Notes: generated by a model not told the origin, from the letters alone. A stretch of 64,000 bases of DNA from Heterostelium album PN500 (GCF_000004825.1 NW_008805075.1:63788-127787), one strand, 5' to 3'. Counted from the first letter of the stretch, positions 35,266 through 48,500 are shown. Made by a program: numbers and translations.

Positions 35266-36510
35266 CCTGTTTTGCTTTTTGTTTTGTTTGTTTGAATCAA
35301 ACCAAAAAAACTTTAATCAATCGATTTGATTTGACTGTCTAGACAATTGTAATAATAATAATAATATAATATACAATGAAACAAATATGAATGGATTATT
35401 TATTGTTATTATTTTAACAACAAAACTAAAAAAGTTTGCAAGACACAAAAAAAAAACACACAACTCAAATTGTTGAGAATCTTGATCAAATAAATGGGGG
35501 TAAAATGAAATTAAATTTTCAATTTTTTGGTAGAAATAGATATTTTTTTTTTTTAACTAAATCTTTGTCATTTTTAAAATCGATATTATTATTTTTTTTA
35601 TAATAAGAATTTTAATTTTAAAAATTTGTGTTCTTTTTACCAATAGATTAAAAAAAAAAAAAATTCCTATTCTCAAAATTAATAATATATTCTTTTATTA
35701 GCTATAATTAGTTATTAATTTTGACAATCATATATATATATCCTCATTAGCTTTTCGACCTCCATATGTATTGATTCTATATATAAACTTGAGAACTCTC
35801 TATCTTTCATGATTTGAATGACCACTTCTCCAGTCTGTTGTAGTTGCATAGATATAATATCTTAATGACATCTAAGACTAACTGCTAGTAGTTATGATTC
35901 TAATATAGTATTGTATTTATTATTACTAATGTTATTATGTTTACTATTATTCTTATTCTTTTTATTCTTTTACTTTGAGTAGCATTCTACAACTTGTTCT
36001 TCTCTTAACTTGCTTCAATTATAAATATTCTTCTTTCTAGCACGCCAACTGATGATGATTGTTTGTTTTAGGATCTATTCTTGTTTGCTTCTTTCTCTTT
36101 TAGATTACTGACGGAGCTAAATGTATTTGCCAGAGAGATCACGACTTAATCTAGGTTTTCATGAGTTGGTTCCTGTTTGGTATCTGCCAATGCTACAACC
36201 AATTAGAAAAAGATTGTCAATCACCGTAGTTCACAAATACCTTATCCAATGTACTGTGAAGGTTATGAACGCTCCTCGTCCACACACGGGAACACCAGGA
36301 TGACCTCACGCACTGTCTAGACAGAGTTTGGAACAACTTTCATACAAACTATCAACCAAACAATTGTTCAATCTCAACTACTACAGAAAGTAAAAAACAC
36401 TACTCCAGTGATCATAGTAAATGCATTCCAAGTGGCAAAACGAGATTACAGCGGCGAATCAACCAAATCATTAAATCACATATCATGTAATAATCGTTTG
36501 ATATACGATT
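35266..36510. other. intergenic region with coding-like remnant
   Basis: The first 450 bp are AT-rich promoter sequence of the kinase gene. From about 36040 to 36480 the base composition is more balanced and looks coding-like in pieces, but no frame stays open and I cannot name a family. The 61-codon ORF at 36121-36303 is too short to support. It may be a decayed gene or element fragment. Confidence 0.4.
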
Positions 36511-37126
36511 TTATAAATATTTATTTCCTGTTGTTTTACTTTGACTGAATCGAGTGTTCAATTGACCGGATTCCGATACGATCTGTGATAGTCTTGAACG
36601 GTCGACACCACCCACTTGCATGTCACGATCTCTATCCCATGTATGTGATTGTTTTTGTTGTTTCTTATCTTTTTGTTGTTGCTGTTCTTGCTCTCTTTCC
36701 TTTCGTTTGTGTTGTTCCAACAGTGATTCCGATCGATACTTCTTATTGTAACTCGACATTGATTCTTCTATTTCCTTTTCACGTTTCAATGCAAACATCT
36801 CTTTGGAAGTGAGTGACTTACTATCGTTCTTACCATCTGCGGCAGCAGCCATAGCTTCTCTTTGTTTTCTTTCTCTTTCCTCCGGTGTCTCTGTCCAACC
36901 AGATGTGTCGACACCACCATTTATATGTACATTTTGATTTAAACTGAATTTTCTATTTTGTAATTGTGCTATAACACAAAACAAACAACAAACATTAATA
37001 TATTAATGGTTGTATAGTTTAATTAAATAGTTTAATGTTAACAACATTAATGATAATACATACAACCTGCTTTTCTATCAGTTGGTAATGATTTCATCCA
37101 ATCTTCTCTAACACTACCACTTGATG

Positions 37127-37159
<33 letters not shown>

Positions 37160-37703
37160 GATTCTGTTGTGTTGTATTTCCTCTTACTCTATTCCATTGA
37201 TCTTCTTTACTTTCTTCATTATCATCATCATCATCACTACTACTACTATCGTCATTATAATTATTTGAAGAGGTAGTGGGTCTTGGTGGTCCAACAACAG
37301 GTCTTGGTGGTCCAACAGTAGGTCCTATTATTGGTCTACTACTACTAACAACTTTGTCATCATCATCGTCATCATCTAATCTAGGTCCCATTACTCTCTT
37401 TGGTTGTTGATGTTGCCTAGGTGGTAATACTGGACCTATAGATTTACTATTACTATTTTTATTATTATCATTATCAATATTATTATTATCATCTAATGTA
37501 GGTCCCATTACTCTCCTTGGTTGTTGTTGTTGTTGTGGTGGTTTAGGTTTAATATCATCTTCATCTAAACTTGGACCTAACACTCTCTTTGGTGGAGGTG
37601 ATGGGCCTAATACAACAGATTTACTGTTATCTCTATCTTTATCATCGTCATCATCTCTATTAGACGATGCTGCTGGTGGTCTTGCTGGTCCGATGAAAGA
37701 CAT
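36511..37703 (-). CDS. GPALPP1-like protein (DUF3752)
   Basis: Exons 37703-37064 and 36968-36511 give 365 residues. The N-terminal half has repeated (I/V)(G/M)GP motifs: MSFIGPARPP, VLGPSPPP, RVMGPTL, SIGPVLPP, IIGPTVGPP, VVGPPRP. These are the GPALPP repeats for which the human protein is named. The C-terminal half is DUF3752: REDWMKSLP, SGWTETPEERERKQREAM, SYNKKYRSESLLEQHKRK, WDRDRDMQVGG, ending ELNTRFS-like QLNTRFSQSK and a hydrophobic tail residue. The function is unknown in all species; nuclear localisation is usual. Gln and Asp runs are local low complexity. Confidence 0.88.
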
Positions 37704-38366
37704 CGTTTTAAAATTTTAATTTAAAAAAAATAAAAAAAAAAAAAAGTAGATTTGTTTTGTTGTTTTTTTTTATCTTTTTTGTAATCTTTTTTTTCATATG
37801 AATAAAAAAAGATTCTTTTTTGTTGCGGGGGTAGATCGGAGAATATATATTTAAGATATCATCTAATGCCAATACATTTTAAAAGATAGTTAGATTTATG
37901 TGCAAATTTTCTTTTTTTGGGAAGATAAAATGAAGTATCTATAAATGATAATAGTCTAGCTAATTAAATATTGCTTTAGTTTATAGTTTTTGGATTTTCC
38001 AATCTTTTACAGAGTGTAAATAATATTTACTTGTCTGATAGAGTAGATATATAATATCTTTTTTTTTTTTTTTTTTTTTTAAGATTTCAAAGGTGTGAAA
38101 AAGTAAGTAAAAAAACTTAACTAAAAATCTACTTTACATTGTTTCTAGAAATTAAATTAAGATTATTTCTAAATCATATCTTAAGATAAATTTATAGTAA
38201 CAATAAAACTATAATAATATAATAAACTATGTAACTGTAATAATAAAAATCTTATATAATAATTTGAATCGAATTACATCTTTTTCTTTAACAATCAATA
38301 CTAAATAGTATAAAATAGTTGAATAAACTCTTTATTATTTTTATTTTTAAAAGTTTATTTTATCAT
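37704..38366. other. AT-rich intergenic region
   Basis: Promoter side of the GPALPP1-like gene and 3' flank of the beta-helix gene. A T run of about 20 lies near 38060-38080. No coding sequence is seen. Confidence 0.5.
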
Positions 38367-40360
38367 TTAGAAAGTTGAACATGTTGGTCCAGTTGCTGGA
38401 GGGATGCAGGTGCAAGATAAAATATTACCATTCTTGTCAATTGTTGCATAACCATTTTTACAAGTTCCTTTTACACCATATGCTTTCCACTTTAAATATA
38501 AATTGATCGAATCCATTAGTAAAGTTTTATAAAAGTTTAGAGTATTTAAATACTACATACATATACGAATGGCTCTTCATCGAAAATAGGTACATTGTAA
38601 TATGGTAGATTGATATTTGTAAAGTTGGCAATATTGATAGAATCTAGAGAACTGGAAAGGAAAGTACCAGAACCTGATTCAGTACTCTTGGATCCAACGA
38701 ATATTCCTCCTTTGAAAGTATTTGGTGGTTGCGAAAAGTAGATACCACCAGCATAACTTGCAGTATTACTATCAAACATCGATCCTGAAAAGTCCAAATT
38801 AAATGGAAGGGATGAATCTTTTTTTAGACACTTTTCGATGAATAAAACTGTGAGTATATAAATGGTTGGATCAAATTCAAACTATTTAAAACTTACAATT
38901 GCACCTCCATAGAGTGGAGCTTGATTGAAACTGATAGATGAATTTTGGATGGTAATGTAACCTCCTCTTTCAGAGTTTTCGAAAAATAGAGCACCTCCAG
39001 AAATCATTACATTGTTTTGATCGAATAGAGAATCTACAATTGTCACGTTTGAGAAGGTTGAAAATACCGCACCTCCAGAAGCAGAAGCAAAGTTGTTTGT
39101 GAATGATGAATTGGAAATAGCTAACTCTCCATAATTATTAATTGCTCCACCAAGTCCTTGTTCGTAATTTGCATATGCTTGATTGGAATCGAAGACACTG
39201 TCGACTACATTAATGTTAAATCCAAATATGCATCCTCCACTTCCAGCTGAATTTTGTTCGAATATTGAATTAACAACTGAAACTCTACCGTATGTATAGA
39301 CGACACCACCACTACCTATTTTGGCAGCATTATTGTTCTTGAATGAAGAATCTGAAATTTCAACTGCACCAGTGGCATAGAACACTCCACCAGTTTGAGC
39401 AATGTTGTCTTCGAAAATAGAATTTGAAACATAAATATTTTTAGCCGTGACAACACCACCATGAGAAATAGTAGCATTGTTGTTGTAGAATTTGGAATTT
39501 ACAAGATATATATCAGACTCTGCAGCTGAAATGACACCTCCAATAGATGCATGGCTGTTAGTGATGATACTGTTATTAACCACTACGTTGGCATAGTTTG
39601 TGTACAGGAGTCCACCATAATTATCGGCTATACAACCGTTGAGACCAATAGATACATTGTTTAAGTAGATAGAAGTATCTTTCTCATCAATAAAACTTTC
39701 AATTAAAATACAACCACCACTCTGATCTGATCCTCCTGATAAAACTAAATCGTTGAATGTTATAGTTGGATTGGAACTCTCCTTATGTAAAGAGAGTTGA
39801 ATAAATGGGTTCTATATTGTTTGAAGTATTACAATATTAATATCACTACAGAATTAAAAAAAAACATAAGAAGATAATAATCAACAAATATTGTTGATTT
39901 CTCTCTTCAAAAGAAAATTTACTTACTAATCCACAATTAAAAATTGCTACGCCATAAATTGAAGTGAAAATAACTTCACCAGTCAAGTTGAAGAATGGAA
40001 CTAGACCCGGACAAGCAGATCCTTCATAGATTCCAGCTGGGATCATAATAACATTGACATCACTGACTTTTTGGTCTAGAAGATACAATAGACAATCAGA
40101 AACGGATGGACATTCACTAATAAACGATAGTAAAGTTTTTATTAATTAAAATATTTTATTTTTATATCTAGAGTATAATGATTATATTACCTTACACCTG
40201 GTGTAGATGGTTCACATTTCTCATTGGATTTAGCTACAATACAACCTAGATAGCTTGGTTCAGATTCCGATTGAGAATTTCCAAATGGATAGTCCAATGA
40301 ATTAGCATTTGAAAAGGATATCAATAATATAATTGATAATAAGAATATTTGTTTAAACAT
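38367..40360 (-). CDS. secreted beta-helix protein with Pmp-type repeats
   Basis: Five exons (40360-40191, 40116-39927, 39811-38897, 38830-38561, 38489-38367) give 555 residues. Residues 1-20 are a signal peptide (FLLSIILLISFSNA). Residues about 115-450 contain at least nine repeats of about 22-25 residues with GG(A/V/C)(I/V/F) and FxxN motifs (FYNN, FEDN, FKNN, FEQN, FDSN, FTNN, FDQN), as in chlamydial polymorphic membrane proteins and right-handed parallel beta helices. The end is Cys-rich (GTCKNGYATI, CTCIPPATGPTC), like a half EGF module. Several dictyostelid secreted proteins share this design; the role is probably structural or adhesive. The acceptor at 38831 is weak and was chosen because the stronger one nearby breaks the frame. 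Confidence 0.8.
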
Positions 40361-40858
40361 TTTGAATTGTCTGGTTATTTACAAAGTAAATCAACAGTTG
40401 TTGTATGTTATATTAGATTTCAAATTTGTCCTATTTATATACTTTTTGCCCTTTTGATTTTTTAAAGATATTTGATTAAAATTTTAATCAAATCTAGTCT
40501 TTATTTTTAAAGCTCATCAATTTCTTTTTGGTTTAAATTTTAAAAAAATCTGACTTAATATCTATGTTTTTATGTTTTTTTTTGAAGATCATGATTTTTT
40601 GGTCATTGGATAAAACCGCAACTCCGTTTTGATGATATCATCCACCTTAAAAAGTAGGTAATAGAAATTTACTTTGATTTTGACAATCAGAATTTAAGTT
40701 AGCAAATTCCAACAAAAAAAATTAGAAAACTGAGAAAATCGCAAAGATGGTATAGAGGTTATTTGAAATTTGTTTTTTTTTTTTTTTTATTTAATATACA
40801 TTTTTTTGATATATATAATGATTACTATTATTATTATTTTATTCTATTAAATTGTATT
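40361..40858. other. AT-rich intergenic region
   Basis: Promoter of the beta-helix gene and 3' flank of the RasGEF gene. No gene or recognised element is present. Confidence 0.5.
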
Positions 40859-43800
40859 CTATTCTTGCGTAGATGTTGTTGTGATTTCAGTTATTTTTAT
40901 GGATTCTTCGGGTGTGAATAATAAATAGGGGGTGAATGCTTGGCGGACTTGATCTTTGAGTGTGTCGGCAGTCTCTGTGGTGAATGTGATCGAGACAATC
41001 TTGATCTCCATCGATTTGATCGACTTGCAGTTGGTGCTGTCGAGGTTTACCTGGAGAGTCCACTCGAAATCAAAGTAATCTTTGGGCAGATTGGAACGTG
41101 CCTTTTGTTTTCTGATGTGTTTGACATAGGTGGTACCGGCTTCGGCGTTGTTGCCAATCTCGATTCGCCATGCACCCTGGGCATCCATGAATTGCAGATT
41201 CTTGGCGATGCTCAATGTCAACTCGATGACGGCCGGCGCAATAATACCTTGGTTGCAACACTTGAGCACCTGCGAAACCTTGCTTTCAGCGCCACACACC
41301 TCGTCGAGGAAACGGAAGATGTCACGCTTCAAATCGGAATCGGGCGATGTTGTGAATGGAATGTAGTTTTGATATTTCTGGCTGATATTTTCGAGGTGGT
41401 CGGCGAGTGAGGCGGTACCTTCGGGAACGTCTTGCTCCACCAGCAGCAACTTACTGAGATTGGTAATGACAGCGTGGATATCTGTGATCTTACCGCCAGT
41501 CGAAACGGATTGTCCGCCGATGGTAAAGTAGCATGCAAGTCGCGGAAGATCGATACCGGTCGATGTTTGGGCGAGTTGACGATCGAATGTCTTTCCGACT
41601 TGATCTTGCCATGAGACGTTGGGTTCGTCGACTGGTGCAGTGTAGCGCTTGTTCTTGGCGGCGGGCGGTGCCTCTATCTTTAGCGAGAGTTCAGCCAGAT
41701 CTTCCATAGATGGAGCTGAGAGTTCTTGGAATTGGAAGTAGAGTTTCGATGCCTTCATATTGTACTGACGTTGTTGGAGACGTTGAAGCTCGACAACCAT
41801 CGAGAATGTCTGACGGAGTTTGTCGACGTTGACACGAGCACCATCGGAAGTCTTGGTGGGGACGGCCGCTTCAAATTGCTGGAGAATAGTACGAAGTGTT
41901 GTAAAGTGTGGTACGCATGCAGAGCTAATCGATTGCGAGATCTGAGTGAATGAATTGGCGTTCAAGTTGAACCAAGCCGAGAGAGAAGCGGTGAGGTTGT
42001 TCATCTTGGTCATTGTTTCCTTGGGAACTGCTTCCCATGTCGCTGCCAAACGTTTGATATGGTGGTTGGACAGGGCATTGAGAATAGCGATGGCAGTGTT
42101 GAAATTAGCCAAGTCCTTGCAGCACCCAGCAATGTCCACCATCAAACTGATGATCAAAACACGTTGTGCTTTGTCTTCCACTTGGAGAATCTCGCCCATT
42201 GCCCATTGTGTCCAGGTAGTCGAACGCTTGAGTGCGTTGGACAGACATGGACAGAGAGCAGGATCGACGCTTCCCTGCATCAAACGAACCCAGTCGGTGA
42301 CACGAACATTGCTGAACAACTGATAGTCTACGAGTGTCGCCTGTTCGGCAATCTCATTGGCAACCATCGATGGATCCTTACTGAATGCACCGCTACTCAG
42401 AACGGTATCGGCGAACGACGCCGATCTATTACGTGTGTGAGTGTGTTGGAATGGTTTTGGAACCTTGAGAATATCGGACAATGCGAATCTGTGAGTGAGA
42501 CGACTGGACAATGCAGTCTCGAGATGTGGGAATCCCTTGAGTATTCTCTGTGCCAATTTCTTGTCCTCACGCAACTCACGGTAGCAGTAGTCGACCCAGA
42601 GTTTGACGGCGTCGGATATCTTGGCTTCTCTCTTGGAGGAACGATTCTTCTTCCACTTCTTCTTGGACGAGTCATCCAAGTGATTCTCCTTGTAGAGCGC
42701 AATCAGCTTCTCAACGAGATCGCTCGGTGACATAAAGAGATTGTGGGTGATGAAGAAGACCAAACTGAAATAGGCGTCGGTGTGGTGATAGTAGAGATCG
42801 GTTGCTTTGTCTATGAGTTTATCGACCGACGCTTCACTTATCAGTAGTTTGCCTTCGACTGTCTTGTAGATCAGATCGGTATCTCGCATCTCGTCAAAGA
42901 GGTACTCGTGATTCTCGATCACCAGACGCAAGATATCTTCGCGTTGCGACAAGTGCAGAGCGGCAAACTTGACATCCAGTGAACGGAAGAACGACGGTCC
43001 AAACGTCGATGCCAGCACACCGATGGTGTTCGACTTGTTCTGCGACTTGTTGACATACTTTTGTGTTAAAAACGTTACAAACAACTGGAGGAGGTTTCTT
43101 CGGAGATGCGAGAGTGTCCAGATGAGCGAACGCAGATCCTTCAGCTTGATCTCTGGCTTGTCGATCTCGCTTATCTCCAGCAGGTCATCGTAGAACTTTG
43201 TGTTGAACAGCGGTTGTGGTAACTCTGAGAAGAACACCTTTAGCAATCCACCGACCACTCTTGGACTGGTAATCTTTGATACATCGATTGGTTCGTTCTC
43301 TGCCGACGATCTCAGGTTCTTCACGGCCGGATCGTTGTGAGCATCCAAGAACACAAAAGAAACATCGACATTCTCTGAATTCGAAAGATAAGTAATCGAA
43401 GAAGTAATAAAACTTGGTAGATTACCATCATTACTTGCAACCAATTTAGATAATCTAACTCTAAATATTTCTGAAAAAAAAAAAAAAAGCAAAAAGGTTA
43501 GTTTTTGTTTTCAGAAAACAATAATAACTGCTAAACACTTCAACAACTTACTCAATAATTCTTTTTCTTTTGGTGATTTTTGTTTCATATCTGTAATACT
43601 TAAACTCTTTTTAAGGTTCTTACTCTTGCTCTTCTTCTTTTGCTCTTTATCTTTACGCTTCTTTTCACGCTTCTCTTGTTTGCGTAACTCCTTCTCGGCC
43701 TTGTCCATCTTGACCTTTTCTTTCTTTGGTTGTTTGTTTTGGCCGGACAGTGGAGAACCGCCGATTGGTGTGGTTTGAGATGGATCTTTGTTGCCAAAGG

Positions 43801-45130
43801 TCTTGGTCATGGTTCTGGTGAGAGTTGCACCGATCGAACGTTTGGGTGATGCTTTGTTTTGTTGTCCGGTTGGACGTGGTGGTGTGATTGGAACATTCGA
43901 TGGGTGATTGACATTGAGATGTTCGTTGTAATCGATACGGATCGATTGGTCGGTACGAATTTGTGATGCCGATGGCATAGTTGACAGTTGTTGAGGTTGA
44001 TGTTGAAGTTCCACTTGTTGAACGAATGGAAGTTGACCTGGTGCAGCATGTTGTTGTTGAGCTGTTGGAGTAGCTTGTTGTTGATCAACTTTTTGTTGTT
44101 GTTGTTGTTCAACTTGTTGTTGTGTCATTATCGATGCTTGATCAACAACCATCATGTTTCCAGTGGAATCGTCCAACTCTGTCTGTTGATCCAACTCTGT
44201 GATATCCTTAACTACATCCTCAGAGTAGTCGGCATCCGAAATATCTTCGTAGCTATCCAATGAGCTGGTATCTGAATCTTCGACCGAACCAGTCGATGAA
44301 TCATCGTCGTCGTCATCCACTTTGGCGTCATCCGGTCTCTGCTCTTGATCTTGTTCATCACTTGACTTTATATCAACAACCTGCTGCTGTTGTTGTGATG
44401 GTTTCACCAACTCTGCATCTTCATCAACCGATGTAAAACTTGAATGAATTGGAATATTCTCACAACTAATCGATCTTGATCTTCTCATATCTTTCAAAGG
44501 TGATGTAACAATCTTTTCCTCTTCAACCACAGTTGTTGTTGCCACTGCAGCAATTAGTTGATCAACTTGTTGTTCAACTTTTTCATTTTGCTTTTCTCCT
44601 TTTTGCTCTGCTTCAGGTTGTACTGTTACTGGTGATGGTGAAGCAGATGTTGTTGTTGCAGCTGCTGCAGCTGTTGTAGTTGTCGTTGTAGTGGTTGTTG
44701 TTGTAGTTGTTGTGGTTGGTGTTGTTGGAGTGGTTGGTGTGGTCGGTGTCAGCGGTGAACTCGGCGAGAGTAACGACTCTTGAGAATCTGTTTTCTGAAG
44801 CATGTTCGATAGATCTATTGTTCCTGCACGAGTACTGCGTCTAGAGTTGTAGCGATCGGTCTCCTCTTTAATTTCGATCGCCTTCTTCTTCCAAAAGTCA
44901 AATGCACCAGTGACATTCTGCTCGTCCCACTCTATCTTTTGTGCTGAGAGCAATTCATCTTCCTCGGGTGCAGGTGGTGGCTTCAGCATTGGAAAAGCAA
45001 GTTTCTTTGGTGGCTGCGGTTTATTCTCTCTACTACTCTCTTTCGGTGCAGAGAAATTCGTCGATATATTCTTCTTTTCCACTGCCTTCCAAAACTGCAA
45101 AGCAGAGAAATTCTCTGTTACCTCTGCCAT
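40859..45130 (-). CDS. RasGEF with an upstream RhoGAP-like domain
   Basis: Exons 45130-43552 and 43470-40859 give 1396 residues. The first 520 are low complexity (Thr, Gln, acidic runs) with two short conserved-looking FW motifs (LQFWKAVE, AFDFWKKK) and a Lys-rich stretch near 500. A RhoGAP fold spans about 543-714 (NLPSFITSSITYL, VVGGLLKVFFSELPQPLF, LASTFGPSFF). It lacks the arginine of the usual GIFRxSG finger, reading VSFVFLDAH there. RasGEF_N follows at about 727-850 and the Cdc25-type RasGEF at about 890-1140 (TLVDYQLFSNVRVTDWVRL, RVLIISLMVDIAGCCKDLANFNT). Dictyostelid RasGEFs drive Ras activation in chemotaxis and macropinocytosis. The last 230 residues are unassigned. Confidence 0.88.
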
Positions 45131-47462
45131 TTCTATATATATATATTATATATTATCTATCTAAAAGATTCATTACCAAATAAAATTAATATGACAATTC
45201 CAACACTCTTTTTTTTTTATTCTGGAAGTTTTTTTAATTATTGTTTTTCCAAACTTACAATTTTTTTTATTTGTTTTGTTTTGTTTGGTTTTGTTTTACT
45301 TTATTCTATGATTTTTATACTGTTACAAGATGTAAAAGTACACTAATGATACAACTATATTATATTTTATTTATTTATATATGGTTATTATTTTATTATT
45401 ATTATTATTAATTTGATATATGATTAGATTTGATATTATACAATATTATATATAAAGGTTTGATTGATAAAACAATGTAATACGATTACTATATAAATAA
45501 ATATGATTTGATGGATGACTCTGACCTAAAAACAAAAACCAATTTTAAAAGAAAAAAAACAAAAAAAAATGTGTGATTAATGTTTTTTTGGTTTTGATGG
45601 TTGATTAATGGTTTGTGTTTTTTTTTTTGTTTTGGTTGGTTTTCAAATAATCTCGAGATTATTAAGTCAATCTTATCTATTTATCTATCTATCTCTTTTT
45701 TTCTTATTCTCTCTATCTCTTTATCAAACTTATGATATTATATAATTATCCTCCTTGTTATTTATTTCAAACAACAATCATTAATCTTTGTTTGTTTGCT
45801 ATCAATGATTTCTTGTTGTTCACTAGTCTACAGTTTTCCTTTTTCCTACTTTAGTCACTGCTATTGCTACTACTATTTCAAATTAATTAACTAATTTTAT
45901 TTTATTTGAAATTAATAAATAAATATAAATATAAATATAAAATCAAAGCAACGTTGTAATAATAATTATTGTTATACTATTATATTATTATTATTCTGTT
46001 TTGCTTTATTTTGGATTTATGATTTGATTTGCTTAAAATAGTGTTGTTGTGGGTGAGTGTGTTGCGAGTGTAGTGATGGTGTTGTTGATGTTGTTAGTGT
46101 AGTGGTGGTGAAGTCAATGTTTATGTGTTGGTGTTTTGAATTCCTTTTCTTATCTATAACAACTAAAAAACTAAAACTAAAAAAAACTGTTGATAATCAC
46201 TATAACTAAATTATTTTTATTTCAAATCTTTCTATAAATATAAATTATAATTATAGATATCTTTTCCTTTTAAAATAATAATAATAATAATAACTATTGA
46301 AAAAACAAAAAACAATAATAAAGTTACAGTTACTACTACTAGTAATACAGAATAAGAAGTGGTGTGTGATGGATGGGTTTATAAAGATAAATGATTGTTG
46401 GTGGGTTAAGTTTTAGCGGGGGAAATCATTACATTGTATTAAAAAAAAAAAAAAAACAAAAACACTTTATTTTGATTATTTTCAAAAAAAAAAAATTGAA
46501 AACAAAAAAAACTTTTCAAATAATTTGGTTTTTTTTTTCTTTCTTGTGGATTGATCATTTTTAATTTTTATCATAAAATGACCAAATTTTTAATTTTATA
46601 ATAATTTTTTTTTTCATAACAAATTAAATATTTTTTTCATTATTATTAATTATTTTTTTTGATTTTTTTTATTATTTATTTTAAATATTTTTTCAAGTCG
46701 TCCAAAAACAAATTCAAACTTATAAGTTGTTATCAAACTTGTCTTGGCTTTATAAATATATATTTTCCCATTCCACCCAAAACAAAAAAAAAAAAAAAAA
46801 GTCAATATTCAAGCGAGATCTAGATAATCATTAATCATACAATGATTCAATTTTGTTCGGGATATTATTTTTTGTTTTTGAAAAAAAAAAAAAAAACCGG
46901 AAATTATTAAAAGAATATAGATGTTATGTTATAAATAAACATTTAATTTAAAAATGATTTCATGCAAATCAATAAATATTTATAACAAATGTAAATATAA
47001 ACATTGTATGTTCTTTTTTTTTGTGTGTGTTTTTTATTTTTGGCAAAAGCGAAAATAAATTGTTGAATTTCCAATTCCATTTGAATCTGCAAAGGATTGT
47101 TAAAAAATTTTAATTGATAAAACGCGAACCCGATTCCTGGTCAACTGAATTTTCTAAACAACAATTTCCTTTTTTCTTTTTTTTTTTTATTAGTATTTTT
47201 AAATATCATATAAAGTAATTATTATTGTTGGTTTACATCTCACACCAATAATAATCATATATACATTATTATCTTCATTTTTTTTTAAAAAAAGAAGAAG
47301 ATTTTTTTGGTTTTTTTTTTAAAATTTTATTTTTGTTTTTATTTTCTGTTATAAGCAAAAAACAACATTTGTTTTGTTTATTTGTATTTAATTTGTTGTA
47401 TAATTATTAAGTATTATCATTATTATTATTGTTTTTAGTATAGATATTATAGATATATAGAT
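45131..47462. other. long intergenic region between divergent genes
   Basis: These 2.3 kb separate the RasGEF gene (minus) and the PRPP-synthetase-like gene (plus). Most is A/T runs and trinucleotide repeats. A GT-rich block at 46040-46135 is the only compositional island. No RNA gene or ORF is supported. Confidence 0.5.
46040..46135 (-). promoter_or_regulatory. candidate CA-rich element block
   Basis: On the minus strand, upstream of the RasGEF gene, this block is a run of CAAC, CACC and CATCAC repeats with a CACTCACCCACAAC core. CA-rich elements mark many developmentally regulated Dictyostelium promoters. The distance (about 0.9 kb from the start codon) is long; support is compositional only. 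Confidence 0.25.
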
Positions 47463-48500
47463 ATGATAGAATCAATAAAGATATTATCAGGTACTGCACA
47501 TCGTGATTTTGCAGAACAGATTGCCAAACACTTGAATGTGGTTATCGGTAAATGCGATTGTACGAAATTCTCGAATGGCGAAACATCGGTTATCATTGCA
47601 GAGTCGATTCGTTCAAAGGATGTCTATATTGTGCAACCGACATGCTCACCGAATGTCAATGACAACATCATGGAGTTGCTGGTGTTAATCGATGCCGTGA
47701 AGCGTGCATCTGCCAACCAGGTGACCGCTGTCATTCCATACTACGGCTATGGCAAGCAGAATAAGAAGGAGCGTTCGCGTGAGCCGATCACCGGTAAGCT
47801 GATCGCCAACATGCTCGAGACTGCTGGTGTCAATCGTGTCATCTCGATGGACTTGGAGGCCAGTCAGATCCAGGGATTCTTTAATATTCCAGTCGATAAC
47901 CTCTATGCCGAGCCACTCATTGTAAAGTACATAGAAAAGCACATCAAAGGTGAACGTGTAGTCATTTCGCCAGCGGTCGACGGTGTTAAGCGTGCCAAAC
48001 TCGTTGCCGACAAACTGAATTGCGACTTGGCAATTCTCGATCGTCAAACCAAAGATGAAAGTGTCGACGACATGCTGCTAGTAGGTGACGTCACCGATAA
48101 GATAGCTGTAATCATAGGAAGTGTTGCTGATACATGTGGTATGTAATAATTCATTCATTAAAAAAAAAACATTTAATCGATCATACTTATTATTTATATC
48201 CTCATATTTTTATCTCTAGATACATTGGCATTGGCAGCAAAAGTATTAAAGAGAAGAGGTGCTTCAAAGGTTTATGCGTTGGTATCGCATGGTGAATTGA
48301 GTGGAAATGCAATAGAAACACTGAATGCATCAGAGTTGGAGGAGTTGGTTATTACAAACTCGATTCCAACAATGTCAAAGCTGGAACAAAGTCCAAAAAT
48401 TAAAGTGATCAATGTAGCACCAATGTTTGCAGAGGCAATCCGAAGAATCGTACATGGTGAATCAGTGACTGCTCATTCATCTAAATTTGTTATTCTATAA
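47463..48500 (+). CDS. PRPP synthetase paralogue with altered catalytic residues
   Basis: Exons 47463-48138 and 48220-48500 give 318 residues, the full length of class I ribose-phosphate pyrophosphokinase. Overall similarity to human PRPS1 is high: KFSNGET, NDNIMELLVLIDA, QIQGFFNIPVDNLYAEP, EAIRRIVHGESV. Several catalytic positions differ. The Mg-binding DLHASQ is DLEASQ (Glu 132), SPDAGG is SPAVDG (Ala 171), and the ribose-5-phosphate loop DDMADTCGT is GSVADTCGD (Gly 219, Ser 220, Asp 227). ARQDKKD is GKQNKKE. Active enzymes make PRPP from ribose 5-phosphate and ATP. This copy is more likely a regulatory partner like PRPSAP1/2, or acts only in a hetero-oligomer. Confidence 0.9.

Noticed and set aside
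42059-42730. 223-codon + ORF
   Set aside because: Antisense to the RasGEF coding region, which has clear domain support.
47100-47150. Possible tRNA T-arm-like sequence near GCGAACCCGATTCC
   Set aside because: No acceptor or anticodon stem can be drawn around it, and box A is absent.
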